From Ditylenchus dipsaci (taxonomy: Eukaryota > Nematoda > Chromadorea > Rhabditida > Anguinidae): DNA of 64,000 nucleotides. Shown piece by piece: positions 54,941 to 64,000 of the stretch. Within the stretch, counting starts at the first letter, position 1; each line of letters begins with the position of its first letter. The stretch covers positions 310,001 to 374,000 of the forward strand of contig SADC01001319.1 in the NCBI GenBank assembly GCA_004194705.1, read 5' to 3'. The notes beneath the pieces are model-generated. The model did no database searches and was not told the origin of the DNA. It saw only the letters and a list, made by a program, of their open reading frames with translations. Position numbers and translations under genes: made by a program.

Positions 54941-57900
54941 ATGCTTTCTGACAGTGGGAAACTCTTGTCACAGATTTTCGGAAATTCTACTAGGTATTGG
55001 ATTGTTAGTTTGTCGACGTTTTGTCTCACACTAATTATTGCTAACAGTCTTGCGCTAAATTTCACAGTAATTTGCATGTTAGATGATGAAGATCAAGACA
55101 ATTCACACTTCAATTCAACACATCAACCAAGTTTGTTTTTGTAACATAACCTGATGAAGTACACTAACTGTAAACAGATATGTTTTTGAAGTCTCTGAGC
55201 TAACAAGGTAACCTCGTGAACTTGTTTTTCACTCGCAAATCAGAGTTTGGTCTCATTGCATAGCCAGTATACAAGTCTCTATCAAATCTGTTGAGATCTC
55301 GAGCCCACATTCCAAAAAGTTGGGATGAGAAGGCTGATGAAGTATTGAAAACCACAGGGGACTTTATATAGGCTTGGCGTTTGGAGTGAAAACGGGAAAC
55401 CGGGACGGGATTTTCAAAAATAAAAAAAACGTGACCGGGATTTTGAAAAATATCGGGAATCCCGCCGGGAAACGGGATTTTTGTCATGGGCTGTACACAA
55501 TGGATCCGTATCCGTGTCCGCGTCCGTGTCCGTAAACGCGGGCCGTAAAATGGCCCGTGTATTTCCACACAGTGGGCCGTATCCGCGTCCGTAAAACGGT
55601 CCGTGTTGCGGCTCGTTTTACGGACCACAACACAGATAGTTCATTTTTGACCTGTTTTTTTCCTAAAATCGAGATTTGTAATATTATAGAATACATTGTT
55701 ATGCCGTAACCCAACAAAAAGCGTAATATTTTTCGTCGGAAATCCCTAGCCCAGATCTCTCCAATGAAGGGGCCCTGCATGCTCATTTTGTTCCTTCTTA
55801 TTTTTTCGTACTCTATTTGGTTTTTCTACGTAAATGTCTCTTCTGACAAAGTGCTTTTAAATTATAGCCCTACTGAATGGTAGCAAATGAAAAAGTCCAA
55901 TTGGTCCGTGACATAAAATGCCGAGATGCCTTAGGACTATTGGCTCTGAACCTAATGAAGAAGTACGGTATGCGTAAGCCTAAAACACGGTGCCTAGTGT
56001 CTGTCTCGGTAGCAAGAACCTTAAAACATTTAGGGTGCATTTTTTTGCCCCCTCACTCGGTAATGGCTATTTTTTTAAGTTTTGAAAAATCCTTTAACTA
56101 AGATTCAGTGTTGCAAAATAAAGTACTGATCAAGTCACTGTGGGTTTGAAAATTTTGATGAGTCGAGATGCACGCTGGAACAGCACTAGGCTGGCGTTTG
56201 CCGAACACGACAATTGGGCGGATTCGGCATTGGCCCGAGTAGCTCAGATTTCATAACCCGAAATCGCGTATCATCAAGTTTTGAGACCGTTTTAAGCCGA
56301 GAAACATGATAGGAAAAATGATTTAAGGGTGCTTGATTATTTCTGACCAAAAATGTTGACCTAAAATCGACTTTTTGCCTCAGGTTACCAAGGTAAACCA
56401 CCCTAGAAGGGTATCTAATGACCATAATCAGGAAGAATTTGTATATAGTTTTGTTTATTGAGGACTAGCGCATGAAGAAAACCTGATATACACACTCCTT
56501 TTTTCCCAGCTCTAGTGACCAAAACGAAGAAGAATACTCTTACGTAAATGAAAAATAAGGTATCCAGCTCCCCTCCAGTACTATTTTCCTGTGTCCTAAG
56601 TCGAAAAGTTGATTTGCGGTGAAATATTTTGTTGGCCGAAAATGTAAAAGCACTCGTTTAAAACATGTTTTTTCATTGTTTGAAAGGCTTAAAACGCTCT
56701 TAGAAGTTAAGAAAACGCAATTTTGGCTTGTGCCATCTGAGCTGTCCTGCCCTAAAATCACGGACCGTACGAAAAACACGGTCCGTGTTGAAAAATTATC
56801 GACTCTGAATTCTGTGTTTTCACGATTCTTTTTCCGATGTTTTTTTACAGAATTTTTACTGCTCATAAATTTAGGCGTTCGATTAAACTGAAAACGACAT
56901 GCAAAAAATAAATTTACCTGCTAACTAAAAAAATCGGCCCAAAAATATTGACGGACCGTATCACGGTCCGTGTTCACGGACCTTTTCACGGACACGGACA
57001 CGGTCCATTGTGGGCGAGAATACGTTCCGTATTACGGACGCGGACATGGATACGGATGCACTGTGGGCATCCCATCAGACAGACAGATAAATAAATTTTC
57101 AATTCTTTTACACAATTTCAAAAAACAAACAAATCTATCATAAGAGAAACTAACATATGGAAGAGCCTTTTTTAAGAAAATCAATTATTCTGCATTTATT
57201 AGATCATGTCGACTTTTTCTGTAGTCGAAAACGTGCCTCGCATGGCTGAAGAGATGGTAGTGTCTAGGTAGTAGCACCTAAATGGTAGTACTCTGATGAC
57301 AGTACCCAGGTTGTATATTAGAGCATTTTTTCTAGTGCATCTGACCGTGTTGGTAGCTGGATAATCTGGATGTCCGATGTACCAACAAGACTAAGTGGTC
57401 GCCCACTTGAATGGATTCACGTTGCTGGGTACCAAAACTTGTTTTCTGCACTAATTCGAACATTCTGAAGATGGTTTAATAGTACTTCAAAATACCATTA
57501 AAACGTAGCTTCACTTGTCGGGGGAATTTTCGGGCGCACACCGGCGCCAGCGCAGGCGCCCGTGCAACTATTTAAATAGCTATATAATTTTTTTAGAAAA
57601 TACGGGGTGAATCGGTCGCCTTTTAAAGGATAATGATGGCTTTTAGGAAAATATACGGTAAAAACTGCGGTACTTCTGTTTTGGTAGCTGAATTCTGTTT
57701 TGTTTGGTATTTTCAAACTGTACTGAGGACATGATTCTATGTAGGAAGCAATAGTCTTTATTCAAAATTTCAGGTTCTGGAGGTGGATAGCCAGTTACAA
57801 TTTTTGTTAGAGGAGGTACGAGGTGATTCTCCTACCCACCCACAATTACTGCGGGTCAAGTTACCGCTTACCAAAGTTTGCTGCTGAAAATACGCGCGAA

Positions 57901-60900
57901 AAAGATGACAAACAAAATAATGAGAGCAAAAAAACGACGATAAACGGATAAAAGAGCAAAAATCTTTCCGCTTCAAGACTATTCCCATTTGTTTGATCCC
58001 GGGATTTTTAGAAATGTTAAAACGGCAGACGGGGTTTTCGACTTTGGAAAAAAGGGAAACGGGACCGGGATTTTCAAAATTCCCGGGACCGGGATACCGG
58101 GATTCCCGTCCTGGTGCCAAGCCTAACTTTATATACGGCATCGCAAAGTCAATGGTTCGAATACTACTGGGTGCTCACCCTATTTTTGCACACTTTTGTT
58201 CACAAGTCTGGGTGTCAACATTGTCTTCAGCGTCTTAAATTCCAACAGCAAGAAAAAGTTTATAAATTACAGTAAAAAAAGGTGTGTTCCCGGTAGAAGA
58301 CCCCTTCAAAATTCGAAAATGTCTTGGTCCCCTTGTAGCTTTCAATTATTTACTAGCCTTATCATCCGAAACTTTCGGCCTGTAGGCCCGAAATTTCAAA
58401 AGATTTGATTTAAAGTTGCATACTGGCTATTCAATCATACCAAACTTTTATTCACGAATAAAAAAAGTTCGCGAGGCTTCCTTGTATGGTACAGGCCAAC
58501 GAAGTCAATGATTTGGAATGAATACAGCTTTATTCAAAACTTTAGTGTGACCTAACCTTGTTTGACACCCATATTTTCCTATAACTTCTGCTATAAAAAT
58601 ATTTTCGACGTAATCTTTTTGCATTTAATTTTCCAGTAAGTGCCACCCTTTTGGATACCCTGACTATGAATAATTTTTCTCGACCTCGATTACATGAGAA
58701 AGCCGCGTATTTTTTTGATTCTGAGAAAAAATTCGAACCACAGGGGGTATCATGGTTTTTCAGTCCAAAATTTGAAAAAATATAAATTGGTGCCTTTTAA
58801 ATTTTAAAGAAAATAAGGGCTGTATTAGGAGATAAAGGGAATAAAAGAGGGCAACTAATCACACAGGGCCAGTAACAAAAAAAATGTTGAACATAGTTTT
58901 GAATACTGGGGCTTACTGCATAGATAAACTCTGGTATGCATGCTTTTTTATGCATCCATAAAATGCAAATAGAGCAGGGCTTCCAAAAAAAATTCCAAAA
59001 TAAGGGACGTTTGGTCGAAAAGTGCCAATTTATCCAGTGCTTGTTGGGCTTTGAGTGCCGAAAATGAAGATTTGAGACGTGAGGTATCAAAATTTCTAAA
59101 GATTTGAGGTCCCAAATGAAGGACAAATCTTTAAAGGAGGGGTGAAAGCTGTTAAGGAAATAGTCTCGACGCTAAAAGATTAATCTTGGGTTTTTTGTTT
59201 TTTAAATATGATTTTAAAGACATATTTTGTCGGCAACTCAGTGTTGCGATCTCAGACAAGCTTGTTCAGAATGAATAGTTGCATTAGCATTATTAATAAC
59301 AGAATTTTTAAATTCTTCCAAAAAATACCCTAAAAATTGAAATGTAATACCAAACTAATCAACCGCTTTTCGATGGTTTTTTTCCTTTTCCTTTTTTCGT
59401 TTTTAGGGTATTTTTTTAAAGAAATTAAGAAATTCTGATATTAGTGATGCTAATACAACTTTTAATTCTGCACAAACTTCTTTGGCATCGAAACACCGAG
59501 TTGCCGACGAAATATAGCTCTGAAACCACATTTAAAAACACAAAACTTCTATTGATCCTTTAGCGTCGAGACTATCTCCTTAACAGCTTTCACCCTCCTT
59601 TAAATAAAGGACGTTTGGAAGCCCTGAAATAGAGTCTTTTTTGCCTCGACCCAGTCTAAAAACATGGTAAGACAGCCAAAAAAATACAATCATTCACTTT
59701 TTTTTATCATTTTGCCATAAAAGTGACCCTTTTTTATTCGTTCCCTTCCAATACAGCGCTTATTAATTATTCTCCTTTAATAAAAATTTCTCAAATTTTG
59801 AATAAAAACTATGATACCTCCCAGTGGTTCAAAAAATTTTCTTTCTCAGAATCAAAAAAACATGCGGAAGTAAACAATGAGGTGACTCCTTCGGTTCTCC
59901 AAATTGTCGATCAGCGTGCGCAGTGGGAAAGCGGAGATAACTTTTGGGAGGAACAGATCTTCTAATACTTCTACGGGGCTAATAAAATACCTAGATCACT
60001 AGGGGCAACGAGTACGGTGTATCCACTTAAATTTATATCCAGTCGGTTGGCGACTGCCATCATTTAGAGTAACACTGAGTACTACTAACTGAGTACATAA
60101 AATTAAATTGCAGGCGAAAATCGATATTCTTACGTGCAAGTTCCATTAACGAGAAATGCTTTGTTTGCAGCTACGGCTATAGGCAGCCTTCTTGGTGCGA
60201 TGCCACTAACTTATTTCTCTTCTAAATTCACATTAAGGTATATTTTAACAGACATTGTATAGTCAGACCTCGATGCAGTCGAGTCTAGATTTTACGGTAC
60301 CCCTGGAGACCGGAAAATAGTTCCGTAAAACCGAGCGTGCCATAAAATCAAGTGATGTAAAACCGAGTGTATGATTATAGAGATTTTTTAGTTGACCGAC
60401 CAAATTAGCCTCAGGCTGCCGTAAAATCGAGACTCGACTGTTACAAATCCTACAGAGTGGGCCATTATGCAGTCGAACCTCGATAAGCCGACACCCTCGA
60501 TAAGCCGACACCTTGTCGACGCCTGGTTTGGCCAGCTACTCGACACTTTAAGGAAAACGACACCCCGATAAGCCGACACCCTGAGTTCGGTCTTTTGGGG
60601 TGTCGGCTTATCGAGGTTCGACTGTAGTCTCATGACTTAATTTCTGCAACAAATTTTTGGAATCACGACGTTTCGACGAGATCTTTTTTTATTCGAAAGC
60701 TGAGACTTGCATCAATTGAACAGTACCAAGTTTCATAATAACACTGTATTCAATAAATAACAAAATTGATCAATAACAAATAAAAACATTTCCGAAAATT
60801 TTTTGAATATACTTTTCTTCATTGCTTCTTCCATTCACTTCTAGGCAATACTCAAGTCGGCGCTCTTAGGCTCTAAGGACTCTGTTGATCATGCTCTGAG

Positions 60901-63900
60901 GAATTTTAGCGAAAATTGTTCGATCCTCGCCCTGACCCAAATTATAGAAAAACGTCACAATATGTCAAATCAGGCCAATACGGAGGACAAGCAATCGGAG
61001 CAAAACTTCCCCAGAACATTATCTAACAGAGCCTGTTGGAGCCTAAGAACGCCGACTTGAGTAGTGCCTAGGACTAAACGGAAGAAGTACTGAAGAAAAG
61101 TACGCCGAACATTTTCAAAAAATTTCTGAAATTGATATTATTTGTTATTGATGTGCTTTGCTAGTCTTTGAATACAGTATTATCATTAAATTTGGTACTA
61201 TTATATTGGCTCAAGTCTCAGCTTTCGAATAAAAAAATATCTCGTCGAAATGTTGTGATTTGAAACATTTATGGAAGAAATTAACTCGTGAGATAGCCGA
61301 CCCTGTATATTTAGAGTAATTTTTACAATATACGGACTTTTATCTGGACTTTCATCATTACTAACTCCACTAGCTGCTTACTATGGTTTCTGGCCACTCT
61401 TTGTAATGAGACTATTTCAAGTATGACTGAGCAAGACTAAAGTACACAAGTAACGAGAACAGTTTTATTAAGGGAGCAGGTGTGTCGATGTTCTACTTTG
61501 CAATCAGTGCCATAAATGAGTCCTGGGCTCCCTTGGCAAGCAGTGCTACTATAATGAATTCGATCTCTTGCAACAATCAAGTAACACTTCATTTGTTCTA
61601 AAATAACCTTAAATTCGTGCTTCTCAATCCTGATTTTGTAAAAAAGCCGCGTGTTTTTTATATTTTGAACAAAAGGTTCTTAATCCATGAAGTGCATTGC
61701 AACCGCACCGTCCGTAGGGTCAGTCCCCGTTCTCTGTACCCGTCGTACAAAGCCGGCTGTGACTAGACGGCGGACGGCCGGTTCATTGCGAAACATGGGG
61801 AATAAGTGCAGTCGGCCGGCCAAAAACACACGGAGGGTAAACAGAATATACAAACACGTATAGCTCCTCCAGAATAAGCCATGAGCTATTTCGACCACAA
61901 GAGACTTTTTAAAGACTGCCAAATCTACATGCATTATTTGGTATAGTGAGGTTCCGTAACGCTATTTCTGAATCTATTGTTTTACAACCCAATTCTCGGC
62001 CAGTTTTTGCAAATATATGTCGGATGTCTCACCGGAACCCTCAAGTACAACATCTAAGCTTTCTTTTAAGCACAAATGTTTATAATTAAAAATACTTTAA
62101 AAAAATTTCCTTGCCCTCAAAATTGGAGATGGTGGATTTAAGCCTAGATTTGGGACGAATTTTCGTGTTCAAGCCCAATCTTTTGCTATATTTTGCAAAA
62201 CCGAAAATTTTAGGAGGTGATAGCTAGGAGAAGGGTACCCAGAAGGAGGTCAGGCAGGAAGAGCGTAACCAGGGAAGGGCAGCCAGGAACGGGGTGGCCA
62301 GGAGGAGGGTAGCCAGGGGTTATCTAATAGGTGGTAGCCAGGAGGTGGTACCCATGAGGAGGGTAGGCAGGAGGAGGGTCGCCGGGAGGGAAGTAGTAGA
62401 AGCAAGTTAGTCAGAAGGGAGTACTCAGGAGGGGTTAGACAGGAGGTATTTATGTTTTTTCGTGGATGAAATTTCTATGGTGCCAAAATCTGCGTTTGAA
62501 ATTATCGATCGTAAACTGAATGAGTTCATGAAAAACAATCTGCCATTTGGTGGAAAATAATGATTTCTGCGGAGACTTTAGGGGCAAATTTTGCCTGTAA
62601 AAGAAAGAGCTGGACGAAGATAATTTCACAATTTGGATATAATTAAAGGTAATATCAAAGTAACGAAGTGCAGACGAAGAAAAAACTTCAACATAAAAAC
62701 GAGAAAATTTGAAAAACACGCCTTAAAAATTATTTTTCAAAATGAAATCATAATATATGTAATGAGAGCCTCTTATTCAATTTAAGACGCAGGTGGCGCC
62801 TGTTTTCTAGTAAATCTCATAGGCAGGACATATACAATTCCTTTATCAACAATTATTTTGCTTTAAATTTTTAGCTAGGAGTCATATTAATCATGCCACT
62901 AGAGTCAAGTTCTTTACTAGCTTATGTCTAGTAAGTTTTTTTAAGTTTTTGGTATTGCTTATTCAACGAGGCGTACTCACGCGTTCAAAATTGATGCTCG
63001 CCAATTCAAAACGGAAAGAAAAATAGGTAGCTAGAGAATGTTTGACCAGGGAAGAAAATAGTACTTTTAAGGGGTAGGATTTTATTTTTATTTCGGAACT
63101 GACATTTTTTCTACTTTTTTTTCGAAAATTTACCTATGGTAGGTTTATTTTGCTATATTGACCAGCAATGCACCACGTCGGAGTTCTGTACAATAGCGCG
63201 AAAGATGCGCCTTGAAAAACTCTATTGGAATAATATATATATACGGGGTGGAAAGCGTTAAAAAACGCGATTACAAAGCAAAAAATGCAATTCGTATTAA
63301 CGAAGCTTCACCACCATAATACTATATGTAGATTTAACATACAGTAAACTAGTGGGAGTGAGAAAAATTGTCGCATTACTTGATTGAAAAATAAACAAGT
63401 TGGGTGTTCTAATACTTTTTATTTGTTACAAATTTTTAGCTAGGAGTCATATTAATCATGCCACTTGCGGGCGGCTTCTGTGAGTCCTCTTTTGGCTGGT
63501 CAGGAGTGTTTTACTTCCAAGGAATCTTAAGTATTGCGTCATTCACTCTTTTCTTTTTCTTTTTAGAGATTCGCCTAAAATTCATAGGTTGATTTACAAT
63601 TTTTAAAGACTTAACTATCTCATAAAATCAGCTTCAGGTGTATAAGTGATAAAGAGCTGAAGAAAATAGAAGCAGGCAAACATGATTCCCAACAGGGCTA
63701 TAGCCAGTCTGTGCCCTACAAAGCTATTCTCAGCGACAAAGTAGTGTGGGCAGCTATGATTGCCCTGTTTTGTGATGCTATTGGCTTCCAAGTGTTTACA
63801 CAATATGGCCCTTTATATTTAAACAAAGTTTGAACCTTTAGACTAAAAAATACAACAAAGTATTTAGGCACTGAATATTAATATTCGGGAGACTGGATTT

Positions 63901-64000
63901 TCCGCAGCTTTGCCTTCAGTGTTGACTATATTTGTGAAATTGTTTGCTGGTCCACTTTATGATAAGATGAAGTGCTCACAGACCATTAGAGTCAAGTTCT
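54941..64000 (+). CDS. SLC17-type MFS anion transporter, copy B, cut by the window edge
   Basis: Exons 54941-55130, 60114-60237, 61315-61420, 61473-61580, 63440-63587, 63638-63827 and 63868 to the edge. Protein is nearly identical to copy A exon by exon (for example exon 2 differs by silent changes; exon 3 starts VIFTIYG instead of AIFTIYG). The exon 4 acceptor AAG|GGAGCA keeps frame here. The exon at 63440-63587 lacks one T in the third T-run (near 63560-63564) relative to the frame needed to reach RDSPKIHR, a different position from the loss in copy A. Introns 1 and 4 are dominated by elements. A rearranged fragment of the same gene lies at 62868-63124. As for copy A, substrate is unknown and coding status is uncertain. 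The remaining C-terminal exons are outside the window. Confidence 0.68.
55488..57070. mobile_element. Nested element with CGGTCCGT / CCGTGTCCGTATCC word arrays
   Basis: CACAATGGATCCGTATCC at the left pairs with GGATACGGATGCACTGTG at the right. GTCCGTGTCCG, ACGGTCCGT and CACGGACAC units fill 55500-55630 and 56945-57065. Ends were not resolved to the base and no TSD is clear. It lies within 55369-58125. Confidence 0.65.
57390..57505. repeat. Partial AAGTGGTCGTCCACTTG element
   Basis: TAAGTGGTCGCCCACTTGAA followed by about 100 bases alignable with 6303-6420, and preceded by GATGTACCAACA, which also borders the copy at 7165-7180 in inverse. Confidence 0.5.
58660..59870. mobile_element. Copy B version of the intron 1 palindrome, interrupted by a hAT-like MITE
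   Basis: Left arm 58672-58860 and right arm 59690-59868 correspond to 37840-38045 and 38375-38570 of copy A, but more diverged. The TGAACATAGTTTTGAATACTG module is at 58885. The insertion 58975-59626 separates the halves. Confidence 0.7.
58975..59626. mobile_element. hAT-like MITE, 8-bp TSD, with paralogous empty site
   Basis: CAGGGCTTCCAAAAAAAATTC at the left (first 20 bases) and GGACGTTTGGAAGCCCTG at the right, with AAATAGAG duplicated at 58967-58974 and 59627-59634. The uninterrupted site is in copy A at 38293-38303 (GCATATAGAGTC). Inner arms AAGCTGTTAAGGA / TCCTTAACAGCTTT and GTCTCGACGCTAAA / TTTAGCGTCGAGAC form a foldback. Confidence 0.88.
60276..60440. mobile_element. Pogo/Tigger-like MITE, word TTTTACGGTACC
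   Basis: CAGTCGAGTCTAGATTTTAC at the left and GTAAAATCGAGACTCGACTG at the right. GTAAAACCGAGTG-type words occur between. Inserted just inside an older terminus (AGTCAGACCTCGAT) also present in copy A at 39435. The TA flank is mutated on both sides. Confidence 0.65.
60453..61305. mobile_element. Tc1/mariner-like long palindrome with a nested pogo-like MITE
   Basis: Left end CAGAGTGGGCCAT, resuming after the nested element as GTCTCATGACTTAATTTC; right end GAAATTAACTCGTGAGATAGC then CGACCCTG (trimmed), TA flanks (60451-60452, 61306-61307). Arms are 300 bases or more and include CAAGTCGGCGCTCTTAGGCT / AGCCTAAGAACGCCGACTTG. No usable transposase frame remains. Confidence 0.65.
60470..60624. mobile_element. 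Pogo/Tigger-like MITE, word GATAAGCCGACACC
   Basis: CAGTCGAACCTCGATAAGCC at the left and GGCTTATCGAGGTTCGACTG at the right. CGATAAGCCGACACC is present three times direct and once inverted in 155 bp. The flank is TG on the left and TA on the right. Confidence 0.75.
61677..61934 (-). other. Orphan minus-strand ORF in a GC-rich patch
   Basis: Eighty-four codons open on the minus strand with a hydrophobic stretch ([16 protein letters not shown]) and a basic C-terminal half ([18 protein letters not shown]). The patch is more GC-rich than its surroundings. It lies in intron 4 of SLC17 copy B. I recognise no family and cannot exclude chance. Confidence 0.2.
62213..62450 (+). repeat. GGTAGCCAGGAGGAGG minisatellite
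   Basis: Degenerate 13-16-nt units of the type GGTAGCCAGGAGGAGG, about fifteen in a row, G-rich on this strand. An inverse, shorter relative is at 38650-38765. Confidence 0.65.
62868..63124 (+). pseudogene. Chimeric fragment of SLC17 sequence upstream of copy B exon 5
   Basis: 62868-62902 equals the start of exon 5 with its acceptor (47747-47781 in copy A) but is joined within CATGCCACT to the end of exon 7 (48299 onward), followed by its intron to about 48522, then abruptly by sequence equal to 47440 onward. It is a rearrangement of the 47.4-48.5 kb region and cannot encode protein. Confidence 0.75.

Larger units (their letters stand above)
55369..58125. mobile_element. hAT-like transposon, 8-bp TSD, ACCGGGATTCCCG word arrays
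   Basis: TAGGCTTGGC at the left and GCCAAGCCTA at the right, with ACTTTATA duplicated at 55361-55368 and 58126-58133. The ends suit the hAT consensus (YARNG) and the 8-bp TSD agrees. GGGAAACCGGGACGGGATTTT-type units occur at 55386-55480 and 58000-58113. It contains a second word-array element (about 55488-57070) and other repeats. No transposase found. Confidence 0.82.

Noticed and set aside
55200..55786. Arg/Thr-rich minus-strand frames ([12 protein letters not shown] peptides)
   Set aside because: They are translations of the GTCCGTGTCCG word array.

Overview
This is a gene-poor, AT-rich window from a nematode nuclear genome. The nematode call rests on: an Srt-type serpentine chemoreceptor (23148-25369), which is a nematode-restricted family; a second, divergent 7TM receptor; SLC17-type transporters with the nematode-style first helix; small introns with TTTCAG-like acceptors; and acceptor-like sites directly before start codons (14132-14140, 26938-26943), as expected for spliced-leader trans-splicing. 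I cannot name the species.

Layout. 76-2278: intact five-exon F-box/LRR gene. 2361-3799: truncated second copy of the 3' part of a long helical-repeat gene. 3837-14142: no intact host gene, filled by nested DNA transposons, the largest at 4403-8174. 14143-21079: long secreted-type helical-repeat gene, broken by two frameshifts and a 251-bp transposon in its coding sequence. 23148-25369: intact Srt receptor. 25520-26936 (minus): intact isochorismatase-like hydrolase. 29416-35771: intact 7TM receptor whose 3.9-kb and 1.4-kb introns are packed with elements, including a mariner. 37295-53737 and 54941 to the right edge: two tandem SLC17 (MFS anion transporter) copies, the second cut off by the window.

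The most striking content is the mobile DNA. Several superfamilies are recognisable from target-site duplications (TSDs): pogo/Tigger-like (TA), hAT-like (8 bp, CAGGG ends), an 8-bp family with ends GGTTATGGGTAAAAA, and one 9-bp Mutator-like element. In many, the sequence just inside the termini is a short word (about 8-15 nt) repeated many times, inverted at the other end. Elements with the same outermost termini carry different words. The clearest pair is 4403-8174 and 48565-49465: identical 15-nt ends and 8-bp TSDs, but arrays of an AACAGCGCC word versus an AATCCCCC word. At least nine small pogo-like elements (ends CCGTATT...CTCTAATA) show the same pattern, each with a private word.

Duplicated loci give natural empty sites that date insertions: 19741-19991 is absent from the copy at 3155-3165, and 58975-59626 is absent at 38293-38303. 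The duplicated genes carry single-base deletions mostly at homopolymer runs while the single-copy genes splice perfectly. That points either to relaxed selection on duplicates or to unpolished long-read assembly in repeats.
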